From NCBI GenBank assembly GCA_010015745.1, contig ML978381.1, positions 1 through 22,871 on the forward strand: DNA of 22,871 bases, read 5' to 3'. Shown here one piece after another: positions 9,558 to 18,923 of the stretch; positions within the stretch are counted from its first letter, which is position 1; every line of letters begins with the position of its first letter. The translations under genes and the position numbers were made by a program. The notes beneath the pieces were generated by a model, which saw only the letters and a program-made list of their open reading frames with translations, did not search any database and was not told where the DNA came from. The stretch comes from Setomelanomma holmii. Its lineage: Eukaryota; Ascomycota; Dothideomycetes; Pleosporales; Phaeosphaeriaceae.

Positions 9558-11373
9558 ATGAGCCTGCAAACAGCAGCGGTCATTGGCGCAGGTGCGTGCA
9601 GACGCCTTTTCCCCAGATGGCCCCACTTACAACCTCGTTTCCACGCGCCTAGTCTGCATCTACTGAGGAACAACAGGCACGTGCGGACTCTCAACGTTGA
9701 AGACGTTGCGCGAAGATGGCTTCAAAGTCACAGGTTTCGAGCGTCGAGAGCGAGTCGGGGGCTTATGGGCGTACACAGATGATCCCTCAATAACCACGGC
9801 ATTACCATGTATGTTACCTTCGTCGACGAAAGCACATAGCTCATGGCAGAACAGCCACGCGCGCGCTCATCAGCAAGCACACATGTGGCATGACGGACTT
9901 TCCAATGCCCGATAGTAAGGCCAAGGTCTTGCACAATCGCGACGCTCCAGCTTACCATCGACAGAGTATCCCAGTCACCTATCGTCAGCGCAATTTCAGG
10001 AGTACATTGAATCATATGCACGGCACTTTGATCTACTAAAAGATATTGTATTCGATGCTTCAGTCACACGGGCAACACGGAATGATGATAATACGCGATG
10101 GCGACTGGAGATGCTCGTCAATGGCGAACCACGATCTGAGGAGTTTGACAAGGTCGTCTTCTGCCACGGCTACCAAACACTGCCCGTAATGCCAAAATAC
10201 ACAGGCCAAGATGTATATGAAGGCCGGCTGATGCACGCTCAACAGTTCAGAATGTCAGTGGATTCAATCGATTGAGCTGAAGGCCAATCCGAAGCTAACT
10301 TCCGCAGAACCAAAGGCTTGGAGGGCAAGACGGTCGTCGTTGTGGGCATGTCAAGTACAGCATCGGACGTCATCAACAATCTCCTTGCTGCAGGTTCAAA
10401 GGTCTACATATCGCATCGCCGCGGCAATTATGTCTTTCCAACGTGGCGTAAAGGCGTACCTGGTGATCTCCAAGTGACATGGAGGCGCCGCCAGATCGTC
10501 GCATTCTTGCAACGCCACTTACCTAGTCTACACCAATGGATCACAGATAAAGGTCTGAACTGGTTTATGCGAAGCCACTGGGGCAAGCTGGATCCAGCTT
10601 GGAGGATCTTACCTGCGCCACCAATCGCACTGTCATTGCCCGGAGCCTCAAACAGCCTCATTCCGCTGCTCAAAGAGGGCAAGATCACCTCCACGCATGG
10701 CATTAAGCGCTTCACGGGCGGCCGTGCCGTTCAATTCGACGACGGCACGATTCTTGAAGATGTGGAAGCCGTGATCTGCGCAACTGGGTACACAGCAAAC
10801 CTTGGCGTTGCACCGTTCCTCGAGCGAAGTCGACCATCGAACTACAGCGGACCAGAGCTCGTGCGATTGTGGATGAACATCTTCCCTCCGCAGTATGCCG
10901 ACTCTTTCGCACTTTTGTGCCACTCCGCCTACGGCAAGAACAACGGCTTCTCCTTCAACGACGTGCAGTCCATGGCCATTTCCAACATCTTTCGCGGGGT
11001 ACACCCGTTGCCATCAACGCAGGAAATGAACAGATGGGTAGATGCTCAACACGGATGGCTGGCGTCGCGGTGGCGGAAAGAACCACTCGGTTTCAATTCC
11101 TCCGCAGTAAAGACGTGGGAGTTCCAGCAGTTCTTACACGACGCGGCAGGAACGGGGATGGAGAATCTAGGTTGGGGCTGGAAGGGTTGGAAGTTCTTCT
11201 TCAGAGATCCGAAAATGTCCTATCTCATGAACAATGGGGTGGAGACTGCGCACGCTTTCCGATACTTCGAGACGGGCAAGCGAAGGACATGGGACGGCGC
11301 ACGTGAGGCCATTATCAAGGCCAACGAGGCGGTAAAAGTGTATCCGCTCAAGGAAGGAGAGAAGCAGCTGTGA
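9558..11373 (+). CDS. FMO-like flavin-dependent monooxygenase, 526 residues, five exons
   Basis: The enzyme would use FAD, NADPH and O2 to oxygenate a soft nucleophile (N or S) or a ketone. Exons: 9558-9591, 9677-9808, 9855-9914, 9965-10253, 10308-11373. Introns are 85, 46, 50 and 54 bp, GT-AG; the spliced frame of 1581 nt is open to the TGA. The FAD motif G10-x-G12-x-x-G15 is split by the first intron, leaving a 34-nt first exon. The FMO fingerprint Y-x-G-x-x-x-H-x-x-x-F is at 160-170, the NADPH motif G185-M-S-S-T-A190 follows, and A330-T-G-Y333 is the conserved late motif. The start follows from the needed N-terminal VIGAG context. Introns 2 and 3 were placed so that the protein stays continuous (LPSTRAL and PDKYPSH across the joins). 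Substrate unknown; it appears intact. Confidence 0.9.
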
Positions 11374-11863
11374 GTGCTACGTGGGCGGATGCGAACATGC
11401 TTGTCGTCGCGCAATTGCCACTGAACCGACTTTGTCTCGACAGGTCACCTTTGACCAAGAATGTTAGTGCGCGCACTTTGACCAGGATGGATCGATCTGA
11501 AGCATATATGTTTGTGATAAGAAGTCCGTTAGCTGACACTACTGATGGAAGACGGCTCCACCCATCTCCACAAATTTTTGAATGCGGGGGCGGAGGAAGT
11601 TGCCAAATGTGGCTCGTCCCGCGATTTCTCTCGCAACAACCTTCTATGTTGGGGCACCTCGTCAAAGTGGTCCAAGATGCAATTCGAAGTTCAAGTACTC
11701 GCACTAAAACACACTCCTCTGCGATGGCTGACTGCACGCTCTTCGCTCCAGTCTCCGCATGTTCCCAAACATTGCAGTCGTCCTCGAATCCGCCTCTCCA
11801 ACACCCACCCATACCACCCTAGCCACGCCATCAACAACTAGCTCAACGACCAGCTCAACCGAT
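11374..11863 (+). other. Spacer between FMO and Dabb-GFA genes
   Basis: About 490 bp separate two co-directional genes; no conserved frame is seen. The last 100 bp are C/A-rich (CACCCATACCACC, CATCAACAACTAG), typical of a fungal 5' leader. A 35-codon in-frame extension from an upstream ATG at 11759 is rich in Ser/Thr/Pro and is probably leader sequence. Confidence 0.5.
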
Positions 11864-12692
11864 ATGACCACCGACACAATCACACACATCGTACTCTTCA
11901 AGTACCGAGACAGCATATCCTGGACTGATTTCGAGCGGCACTTCGATTCTTTCCTAGCCCTGAAGCACACATCCCTACACCCCGAGACACGCAAACCCCT
12001 CATCCAATCGCTCAAAGCTGGCAAGAATCGATCATGGGAGCCCTTTTCCAAGGGCATGACGCACGGTTTTGTACTCGAGTTTGCATGCCAGGAAGATCTT
12101 GATTACTACCTGACCGCGGAGCCGGTGCATTTGCAATTCTCGAAAGATGCGAAGCCGTTGATTGATGATAGTGTTGTGGTCGATATCAAGGACGGTGTGC
12201 TATTTGGTACGAAGGCGGAGCATCCGCTCGCGAAGGGTGAGGGTGTGAGGATGGGTAAGTGTCATTGTGAGAGTGTGAGGTGGACTGCGAAGTTGGAGAA
12301 TGCGGAACATGTGTTGTGTCATTGTTCGACGTGTCAGAAGTTGGGGGGTGGGCCGTATTCGTGTAATCAAATTATTGCGAAGGAGGAGTTGAGGATAGTG
12401 GCTGGGGAGGAGAATGTTGGAGAGTATAAGTACAAGGGCGCGAGTGGTAAGTTCGAGTTTGATCCGAAGTCGCTGGCGCTAATGTGCTCCAGGGAAGTTT
12501 GTGCATTGCTATTTTTGCAAGACGTGCACAAGTCACATTTACCACCATCAGGACGTGATGCCCGACAAGGTTATTGTTCGAACGCTGTTGCTAGAAGGCG
12601 GTGAGCAGATGCCTGCTACTGCGGAGATCTTTGGCGAGGGACGATTGCGATGGGTACAGGCCTTGAACGAGCAACTGCCCCCGCTCGCGTAA
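11864..12692 (+). CDS. Two-domain protein: Dabb (stress-responsive A/B barrel) plus GFA (Mss4-like zinc) domain, 260 residues
   Basis: Exons 11864-12446 and 12493-12692 are joined over a 46-bp intron (GTAAGT...CTCCAG). Residues 5 to about 115 form a Dabb domain: ITHIVLFKYRDSISWTDFER, GMTHGFVLEF and a late H-LQFSKDAKPLIDD-VVVD strand-helix pattern. Residues 128-235 form a GFA domain with the zinc-ligand pattern C133-H-C135, C152-x-C154-x2-C157 and C200-x2-C203-x2-C206, plus SHIYHHQ. GFA proteins include glutathione-dependent formaldehyde-activating enzymes, but most fungal members have no proven reaction. I chose the ATG at 11864 because Dabb domains begin directly at the first strand and a G stands at -3; the upstream ATG at 11759 would add 35 low-complexity residues. 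Codon use changes sharply within exon 1. Function uncertain. Confidence 0.85.
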
Positions 12693-12807
12693 TATGAAGC
12701 CAAGTCTGAATCATTGACGTATTCAAGGAGTGGCCCTTCCTATTATTTGGAATTACTCGCTGGAAGGACAAATGGACGGACGTACAGTTGAAGTGTAAGA
12801 ATTAGAC

Positions 12808-12959
12808 TCCGCAACAAGCAATTAAGTGGGGCTCAGAAGGTTTGGCTTGACTTGATTGATTACCTATTTGAGTCTAGTAATTGCCTATAGAGGCTTAATT
12901 CCTACCTAGATAGGTAAGTGGGTCTCTGAAGGTGAACGGATTGACTTGCTTGTTGCGGA
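12808..12959. mobile_element. Possible MITE or foldback element, about 152 bp
   Basis: A perfect 14-bp inverted repeat, TCCGCAACAAGCAA at 12808-12821 and its complement at 12946-12959, bounds an AT-richer interior. Inside are two imperfect direct copies (12824-12854 and 12916-12948, sharing AAGTGGG, GAAGGT and TTGACTTG) and a TTACCTAT/ATAGGTAA pair. Similar flanks TAAGAAT lie at 12797-12803 and 12967-12973, possibly an extended or degraded target duplication. It sits between the ends of the convergent Dabb-GFA and peroxidase genes, has no coding capacity, and is not shown to be repeated elsewhere in the window. Confidence 0.5.
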
Positions 12960-13077
12960 CTGTGATAAGAATGATTAAGCATTAAGATACTATCAAAGTA
13001 TCTCGAGTGAGACAATGGAAGGACTCAAGTCTAATGCGGGCAGACCATGTGTCGATGGAGGGTGGTGCTCGGCTCAG

Positions 13078-14670
13078 CTACAAACTCGAAACGGCCTTGA
13101 GCGCTCTTGGGAAGTTCTGCTGAATAGCATCCCAAAGTGGCTCGCCACCTTCCGTCAGGTCCTTCCAGGCAGGGCACGCAAGACTCAAGACGGGCGCAGC
13201 CAGAGTGTCGGTGAGCAAATTGATGGGAACTTCGAGCGTCTTCAGCAAGGGGGACAGCGAATTCGGCTGGAACGTCTTGAGTACTCCGAACACGAAGCAG
13301 AGCCGATTGCTATTCTCGAGCAGCGAGGCCATGTTCAGCACGTTACTGGTGATGTCCTGCATGTTGAGGCCAGAGAATGAATTGGCGGTACCGGTGTTGC
13401 CGCCAACGCTAGAGATGACACGTCAATTTCAATCTTGAGGAAAGTGTTTGGAGTACGCGACTTACCTTCGCAGTTGAGGATGCTTCATCACCCAGCCGAC
13501 AATGTCCAGATTCAATGCCACGAGCCCGTACTCCACTGGCTTTCGGTACCAGTTCTCAGGTATGGTCTCGTGCCCCTCCCGGTAGTCAAGGTTACCCTGT
13601 GCGTCTTCGTAGACAGCGAAGAACTTCTTAAACACATCCTGTGTGAGTAAACCATCCGGATGCTCCGAAGTATGGTTGGACAGCAGACGTCCAAGAAAGA
13701 AGTGCCGAGCGTTGCGACTGACCATACCAGTCACTGGTCCGTAGTAGAAGTTGGGATTGTGAGCGATGCTGTACGCCCAGCGACGAGCTGCCTGGTCCGC
13801 CAACAGATCCATCGAGATGACACCCTCTTCGTCAGCGCGGTCGTATATGTCCCGAAACAGCGTCAGGTTCATAGTCCAGGCGTTGCCGGTGTCATACAGA
13901 TCATCCCGCGTCAGAGAAGAGTCGGACTCAATCCAGTTGTGGGAGCCTTGAAGACCTCGAGGATCGCCTTGTGGGCTTTAGCATATACATCAAGTTGGAA
14001 GTTCAGGTAGTTGCTTACCGATAAGCCCAAGGACATTTCCCAACAAATTATCCGCCGCAGGACCTCCAATGGAGAACCCCGGATTCAGTGAAAGTGGATT
14101 GCCTGTCCATACAGTGCCCATGAAATCCAATATGAGGGCTAGATCGATGCCTATATGTTACGCGCTAGCAGGGTTATCCCTACGCTCTCTCAGTCTACAC
14201 ATATATATAGCTTCCCTCATTCATAGCTATACAATCAACTCAGTCCTTCATTCCTCCTTCCACATCACACATCCAACACCATACCATACACTACGACCGC
14301 GATAAGCATTCAAAGAATCTTATGATGGGCCAGTTTGGGGCATACTTTGGTTGATCGCATTGACAACCTCAGCGAAAGACGTGATTCCAGAGTGAGGGAT
14401 GTAGCCATGATTCGCCAGAGCATCCAAGCCCGGACAGGGACCGCGCTGGTCGGATCCCTTTGGTGCTTGGAAGGCATATCTCCCGGTGACATCAATGGGC
14501 TTTCGAGAGTCGACGAGCAGCCGTTTCTCCTTGCGATATTGCGCGACTGAGTTGATGGCAGCTTCCAGTCGTTCAGATGTGAGACTTTCGAGATTACGAG
14601 CAGACAGGGTTGGAAAGGCGCTGACGAGACAGCTTGACGAAAGAACGAAAAGAGTGGACAAGAATTTCAT
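13078..14670 (-). CDS. Secreted heme-thiolate peroxidase (chloroperoxidase / unspecific peroxygenase-like), about 429 residues
   Basis: Minus-strand exons: 14670-14346, 14150-14019, 13967-13466, 13408-13078; introns 195, 51 and 57 bp; the spliced 1290-nt frame is open to the TAG. Residues 1 to about 20 form a signal peptide (MKFLSTLFVLSSSCLVSA). The proximal motif P78-C79-P80 lies in RGPCPGLDALANHGYIPHSG; Cys79 is the expected heme-thiolate ligand. The distal acid motif is E166-S167-D168-x-S170-x-x-R173, where Ser replaces the more usual His or Gly. Such enzymes use H2O2 to halogenate or oxygenate aromatic and other substrates outside the cell. The first intron is far longer than the others. 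A 6-nt micro-exon inside it (TGTATG at about 14284-14289, flanked by TAG and GTATGG) would keep the frame and add M-Y in place of S, in better accord with the family, but that is uncertain. Confidence 0.88.
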
Positions 14671-15332
14671 GGTGGCGAAATCTCGGTCTAATTGAACATA
14701 GAAGGACGAAAGTGCGGATTGAATGAGTGTGCTGGATGGCCTGGTTGCCGTCCGTTAGTGAAGAAAAAGGTGTGACAGCGTGAGTGTATGTGAAGCGGAG
14801 CAGTTGCCCATGACAATGATGACCGGAAGGAGAGACCCCTTGCATGTCTTGCCGAATTCAACAAGTCATAAGAAGGGGGTTACCAGACTTGATTCACCGC
14901 AACATCATCAGTGCTGATCCCAATACCCATGATCCTACTGGCTTTCGGAGCCTCATCCGCCATGAGTGGAGCGAACCTTGGAATGACCCGTGGACTGCGG
15001 CAATACTTTCCCGACATACAAGGGCAGAGGCACGTTCGGAAAATTGCTAGTCATTGCCCTTGTACCTATATGGATCTGGATAAGATGCACGCACGAAGGA
15101 TTTTCGTGCAATCCCATAGCGCCGATACTCCTTGAGATAGCGGCTCCAAATTCGGACCAGATCCAAGCCTGGGTGCTTTCACGACCCTGAAGAGAATATA
15201 TAAGGTTTCGTCGTGATCGGCGAGTGCTGTGGGTGGTGCAATTGCTGTGCTGCATACCACATTATCACTTTCGACTTTCCAAGCCCCGCAAGAGACGGTG
15301 TGCACGCGTCATCAACAAGCCCGTACAAGACT
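14671..15332. other. Region upstream of the peroxidase gene
   Basis: About 660 bp with no convincing gene. It includes the peroxidase promoter (minus strand) and the region downstream of the broken NO VEIN-like gene, whose shifted frame stays open to 15179. A plus-strand GAATATATAAG near 15190-15200 looks TATA-like but has no gene after it. Confidence 0.45.
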
Positions 15333-17543
15333 TCACCTCGTCTTAATATACCACTGCTCGGCCTCAAAATCCAACTTTGTTCCCTTGACCTCAATGGGTC
15401 CGCAAAGACTTTCAACCCGATATTCGGCATCATCAGATCATACACCCTCATGATCACATACACTCTCTTTGGTGACGTCTGCGTATCGTCCCGGCCAAGT
15501 TTCATGTCTTCCATCTACTCGAAGGATCAGCATATGTTTTGGCATACGCCAAATCTCAACTGTGTAGACTGGTAGTTCCGACGGAAAAAGAATCTTGAGT
15601 ACGTACCCTCTTATACTGCTTGCCGCTCATATAGAACCGCGTCCCACATTGTCCCGTGGTCGTCTTTACCTCGAGGTAGTAATCCAGAGGCGCTAAAGCA
15701 AAGTTCCTCGTGGACGAGATTTCGGGAAACCCGCCATCACAGTTGTTGCGCAGATATTGAGTAAGATGGCCGGTGCGGTCCGTATACACAATATCTGCAG
15801 TCTCGCGTCCAATCCATGCTTCCAGGTCAGCATAATATGTCGAGCCCGATAACAGATGGCGAATTGTGCTGCACCAATTGGCTTTGCCGAAGCCGGGAAG
15901 ATTGAGTCCTGACAGGATCTCGAATACCTAGTTGAAGTTAGTGCGTGGCTGATGATGGAGGGTGGCAAGACATACATATGCTTCACCGGCCGCTCCGATG
16001 CGTCGGTCGTGGGCGTGGGGATCTTGGTCGCGACTGCCAAATGCCGCTGTGTGATCGTCCACTCGCTGGCGGGCGTCCTCACGTAATGCGGACAGACGGC
16101 CAAAGGCACTTCTACTATTGTGGCTCGCACCCCGTGTGCTCCTCACTACTTGGTCGACAAAATCTCCATAAAGCGGAGGAGTCGAGATCTCCTGATAGAC
16201 TTCTCGTTGAGCCGCAGTGGTACCACATTGCCAGTGAGTCCTGCGCGAGACGATACTGGCCTGATCAGCGATTAGTGTAGCATCCTCATCGGAAGATTCT
16301 TCAGAAAGCGGCATCGAGGTGCGCAGCCTTCCATGTCCATGCTCTTCAGAGATGGCTATGACGGGCTTCTCGATTCATGACACGGGTGCAATGTCCTGCT
16401 CCACGAGCACTACGTCAAGATCAGCAAGCCTGCACTTCAAAACCTCAGAGATGTCGAAAGCCGCAGAGTGATCTACGCCCAGTATCTTTGCGAAAAGCTT
16501 TGGCAGCTGCGGTCCATAGCATGCGCGGCGCTGTTGAGAATCTGCTGGTATGTAGATCGCGAGCCCGTCCTGCGCGTCGAAATGTAACGTCGGGCGATCG
16601 CTGAGCACGCGTAACTCATCGTTACCACAGCTTAGTACTAATTCTGTTGATAAATCCTCCACGGAGAAGACCTCTGCTCCTGAGAGCTGCTCGAAGAGCT
16701 CCGTATCATCGCGTAGAGCTGATGTGCTCTTGTGCTTAGCAGCGCAGCTGTTCAAGGTAAGCTTTTGTGCGCTAGATGACAAACTATAACTGGTCATTCG
16801 AAGAGGAAATGACCTGGCACGACTTGCCCTTCGATTTGTGATCTGAACTTCGTTGCGTTCGTGGAAATAGAAGGTGTGTCCAAGGAGTTCTTGCAAAGAA
16901 GATGAGACACGACTACTGGACTCACTTACCAGTATAGCGCATATGCTCTTGCCTGCAGTTGTCTCGATAGCTCTAACTCCCCATCGCAGTCCACAACCCC
17001 GTCGTTTTCTTTTATGACCGTCATCGAGAGGTATCGATGCGTCGATCCCGGGTGATGAAACATCGCATACAGTATCTGGACCTCATCTACCGCGAAATCT
17101 AACAGAACACCATATTCAGCAAAAGCTTCGCTGTATCTTTTATGATCTGGAATGGCAAAGTCATCGGTGAGTTTAACGAGCGTCGTAGTGCCGTCAGCTT
17201 ATTTCTTGGGCAGAAATTTGAACTCCTCGAGGTCTTGTAAGGCTGAGGTCATTGCATCATCGGTCGTTCCTTTCGCCAACAGCATACCAATACCAACTAA
17301 ACGTTGCTTGATGTCTTGAATGGGCGGATCTTCCCTTTTCACCATCTTCTTGGCCTCCAAACTGAGCATGCTAGCAGTTGTCTTCCGCAATCGGAGGCGC
17401 TTGGTGAAGAAGTCCTCTAGGTCAGGATATATCGGAGCAAGATCCAGGAAGCCAGATAGGGAGAAAAGGGAGCTCCATAAGCATTTGTCGATTGAATAAA
17501 ATTCGTCGTCCGCACCAAGTCTATTTAGGTCCGCTCTATGCAT
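15333..17543 (-). pseudogene. C-terminal remnant of a large NO VEIN / DUF3883-type protein
   Basis: Pieces on the minus strand: 17543-16930, 16747-15976, 15927-15607, 15514 to about 15333, with GT-AG junctions between them (182, 48 and 92 bp). The DUF3883 core is clear: NWCSTIRHLL, YADLEAWIGRETADIVYTD, and LDYYLEVKTTTGQCGTRFYM, then VYVIMRVYDLMMPNIGLKVF. Upstream parts resemble the C-terminal half of large fungal HSP90-like-ATPase proteins of this family. Breaks: an in-frame TAA at 17201..17199, an in-frame TGA at 16377..16375, and a frameshift between about 15400 and 15380, after which the family-like end (LDFEAEQWYIKTR, TGA at 15335..15333) is in another frame. Both stops fit C-to-T change of CAA and CGA. 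No ATPase part exists; the left-hand partner is cut off beside the copia element. Non-functional, unless very short introns hide the stops. Confidence 0.8.
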
Positions 17544-17639
17544 GTATTAGCGGTGCTGAAAATAAAAATGCTCAGTGGCTTCGCCAGATTGGCAAATGGT
17601 CGTTGTAGAGGGGGAAGAGGCGTCCAAGCGAGGTCAATC

Positions 17640-18460
17640 TTGAGATCTTACAAACTGTTGCGATGTCACACGCCCACCTCATCAATAGGGTGGAGCACGA
17701 CGATCCCAGGAGTCAGCTTACGACGCTCTGAAAGCACTTTAAGGTCACAGACTAACAGCGCAGGCTAGAGCTTGCCGCCAGATACAGCGATATTTAGAAG
17801 AAGCTAAAGAACTAGAGCGCCTAAGCCTGGCTGGACAAATACTCGCAAATTACATCTTAATGTGCTTAAGAGAGCATGCCAGAGATGACAGAAACCTGAG
17901 CACAGTAGCGATTCATCTATGCTGTACGGGACTCAGGAGACAAGGCATAGGCACAAGCGCAGTTCCTTGCTATAGAGCAAGGCGAAGCAAACAAACTTTG
18001 GCTAACACCTACTCTACAGGAACTGATCAGCCATTATCAGAGAACAGCACCTACTAGTACAGCCTAAAACACGACTAAGACGCTAGGGAGTTTCACCTCT
18101 CTGTTAATCACAGAGCCTAAGCTAAGAGATTACCTAAAGAAGGAATGATCAATATGCGTCTGTAGACTCTATCATTTAGTCCTTCAGTGTTTCACTCTTA
18201 ACCCTAAGGCTGAAGACAGGTTTAAAGACTTCAAGCCTAGCATAAAGGCCTTATCTTAGCTTGTTAGAACCTTTTAGAATAAGGATACGCTTAAGAAGGT
18301 TAAGAAGGCCTACAAGGATGCAGGCATTCAATAGATGTTTGATCTGGAGAAAGCTAAAGCTGAGCTAGCTAAACGCAAGAACTCTACATCACATTATGCT
18401 TATCAAGCTAACACTGCTTCAGACTGTAGCTCTAACAGATACGCGTCAGATACAGCCTGT
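17640..18460 (+). pseudogene. gag: Ty1/copia gag remnant
   Basis: The frame reads LINRVEHDDPRSQLTTL, stop, KHFKVTD, stop, QRRLELAARYSDI, then AWLDKYSQITS, RFIYAVRDSGDKA, FLAIEQGEANKLWL and LQELISHYQRTAPTST. This is the layout of fungal copia gag proteins. Near 18170-18230 comes a degraded Cys/His motif followed by LNPKAEDRFKDFKP, a well-conserved segment of these proteins, then a lysine-rich stretch. At least ten stops interrupt it. Confidence 0.78.
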
Positions 18461-18754
18461 CTTAAGCAACCCTTGCAACTATTGCAGTCAAATGCGGCAT
18501 TATCGTTGCACGCCTAATCGCTGCAGCACTAATAGGTGATAGACCCTAGATCAGATGTCTACATCTGTAATAAGACAGGATCTAATTAGAAGCAAATTAG
18601 GCTTCCTTCCTCTCAAGACACTGTATAAGCAGGCTGTAACTCGTATCAGATACAGGCCTAGGGAGAGGTAACTCTTAACGTAAAAAGGGGTAATAAGACA
18701 GCCTCAATCATGCTTAAGAAAGTGGCATATATCCTAGGATATATAGCTAATATC

Positions 18755-18923
18755 TGTCAGCCTAGCACCTCAGTTCACATGGTACACTGTAAACTGCATC
18801 TCATGTGACTCTGTTAGTCACCTGCTTACTCATCTGGTTGTGTATATAATCGTTCGCAGTAGCTCTCTCAATACAACAACCTTCTGCCTCATTCATACCT
18901 GCCCTGTGCTCCCACATCCAACA
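18755..18923 (+). mobile_element. Solo LTR (169 bp) of a copia-type element nested in the copia body
   Basis: It begins TGTCAGCC and ends ACATCCAACA, with TG...CA termini, and is flanked by the 5-bp duplication ATATC at 18750-18754 and 18924-18928. Inside are a TATA-like GTGTATATAATCG (18840-18852), CTCTCAATACAACAACC, and the inverted repeat GTGACT-CTGTT-AGTCAC. The protease/pre-integrase similarity of the host copia stops at its left edge and resumes at its right edge in the same frame, because LTR plus duplication is 174 bp, a multiple of three. Confidence 0.85.

Noticed and set aside
11759..11863. Longer start for the Dabb-GFA protein
   Set aside because: The extra 35 residues are Ser/Thr/Pro low complexity before a domain that normally starts at the next Met; a pyrimidine stands at -3 of the upstream ATG.
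14165..14190. Sequence resembling part of a homing-endonuclease site (TAGGGATAAC on the minus strand)
   Set aside because: Only the first ten bases match and no endonuclease gene or intein/intron is present; most likely chance.
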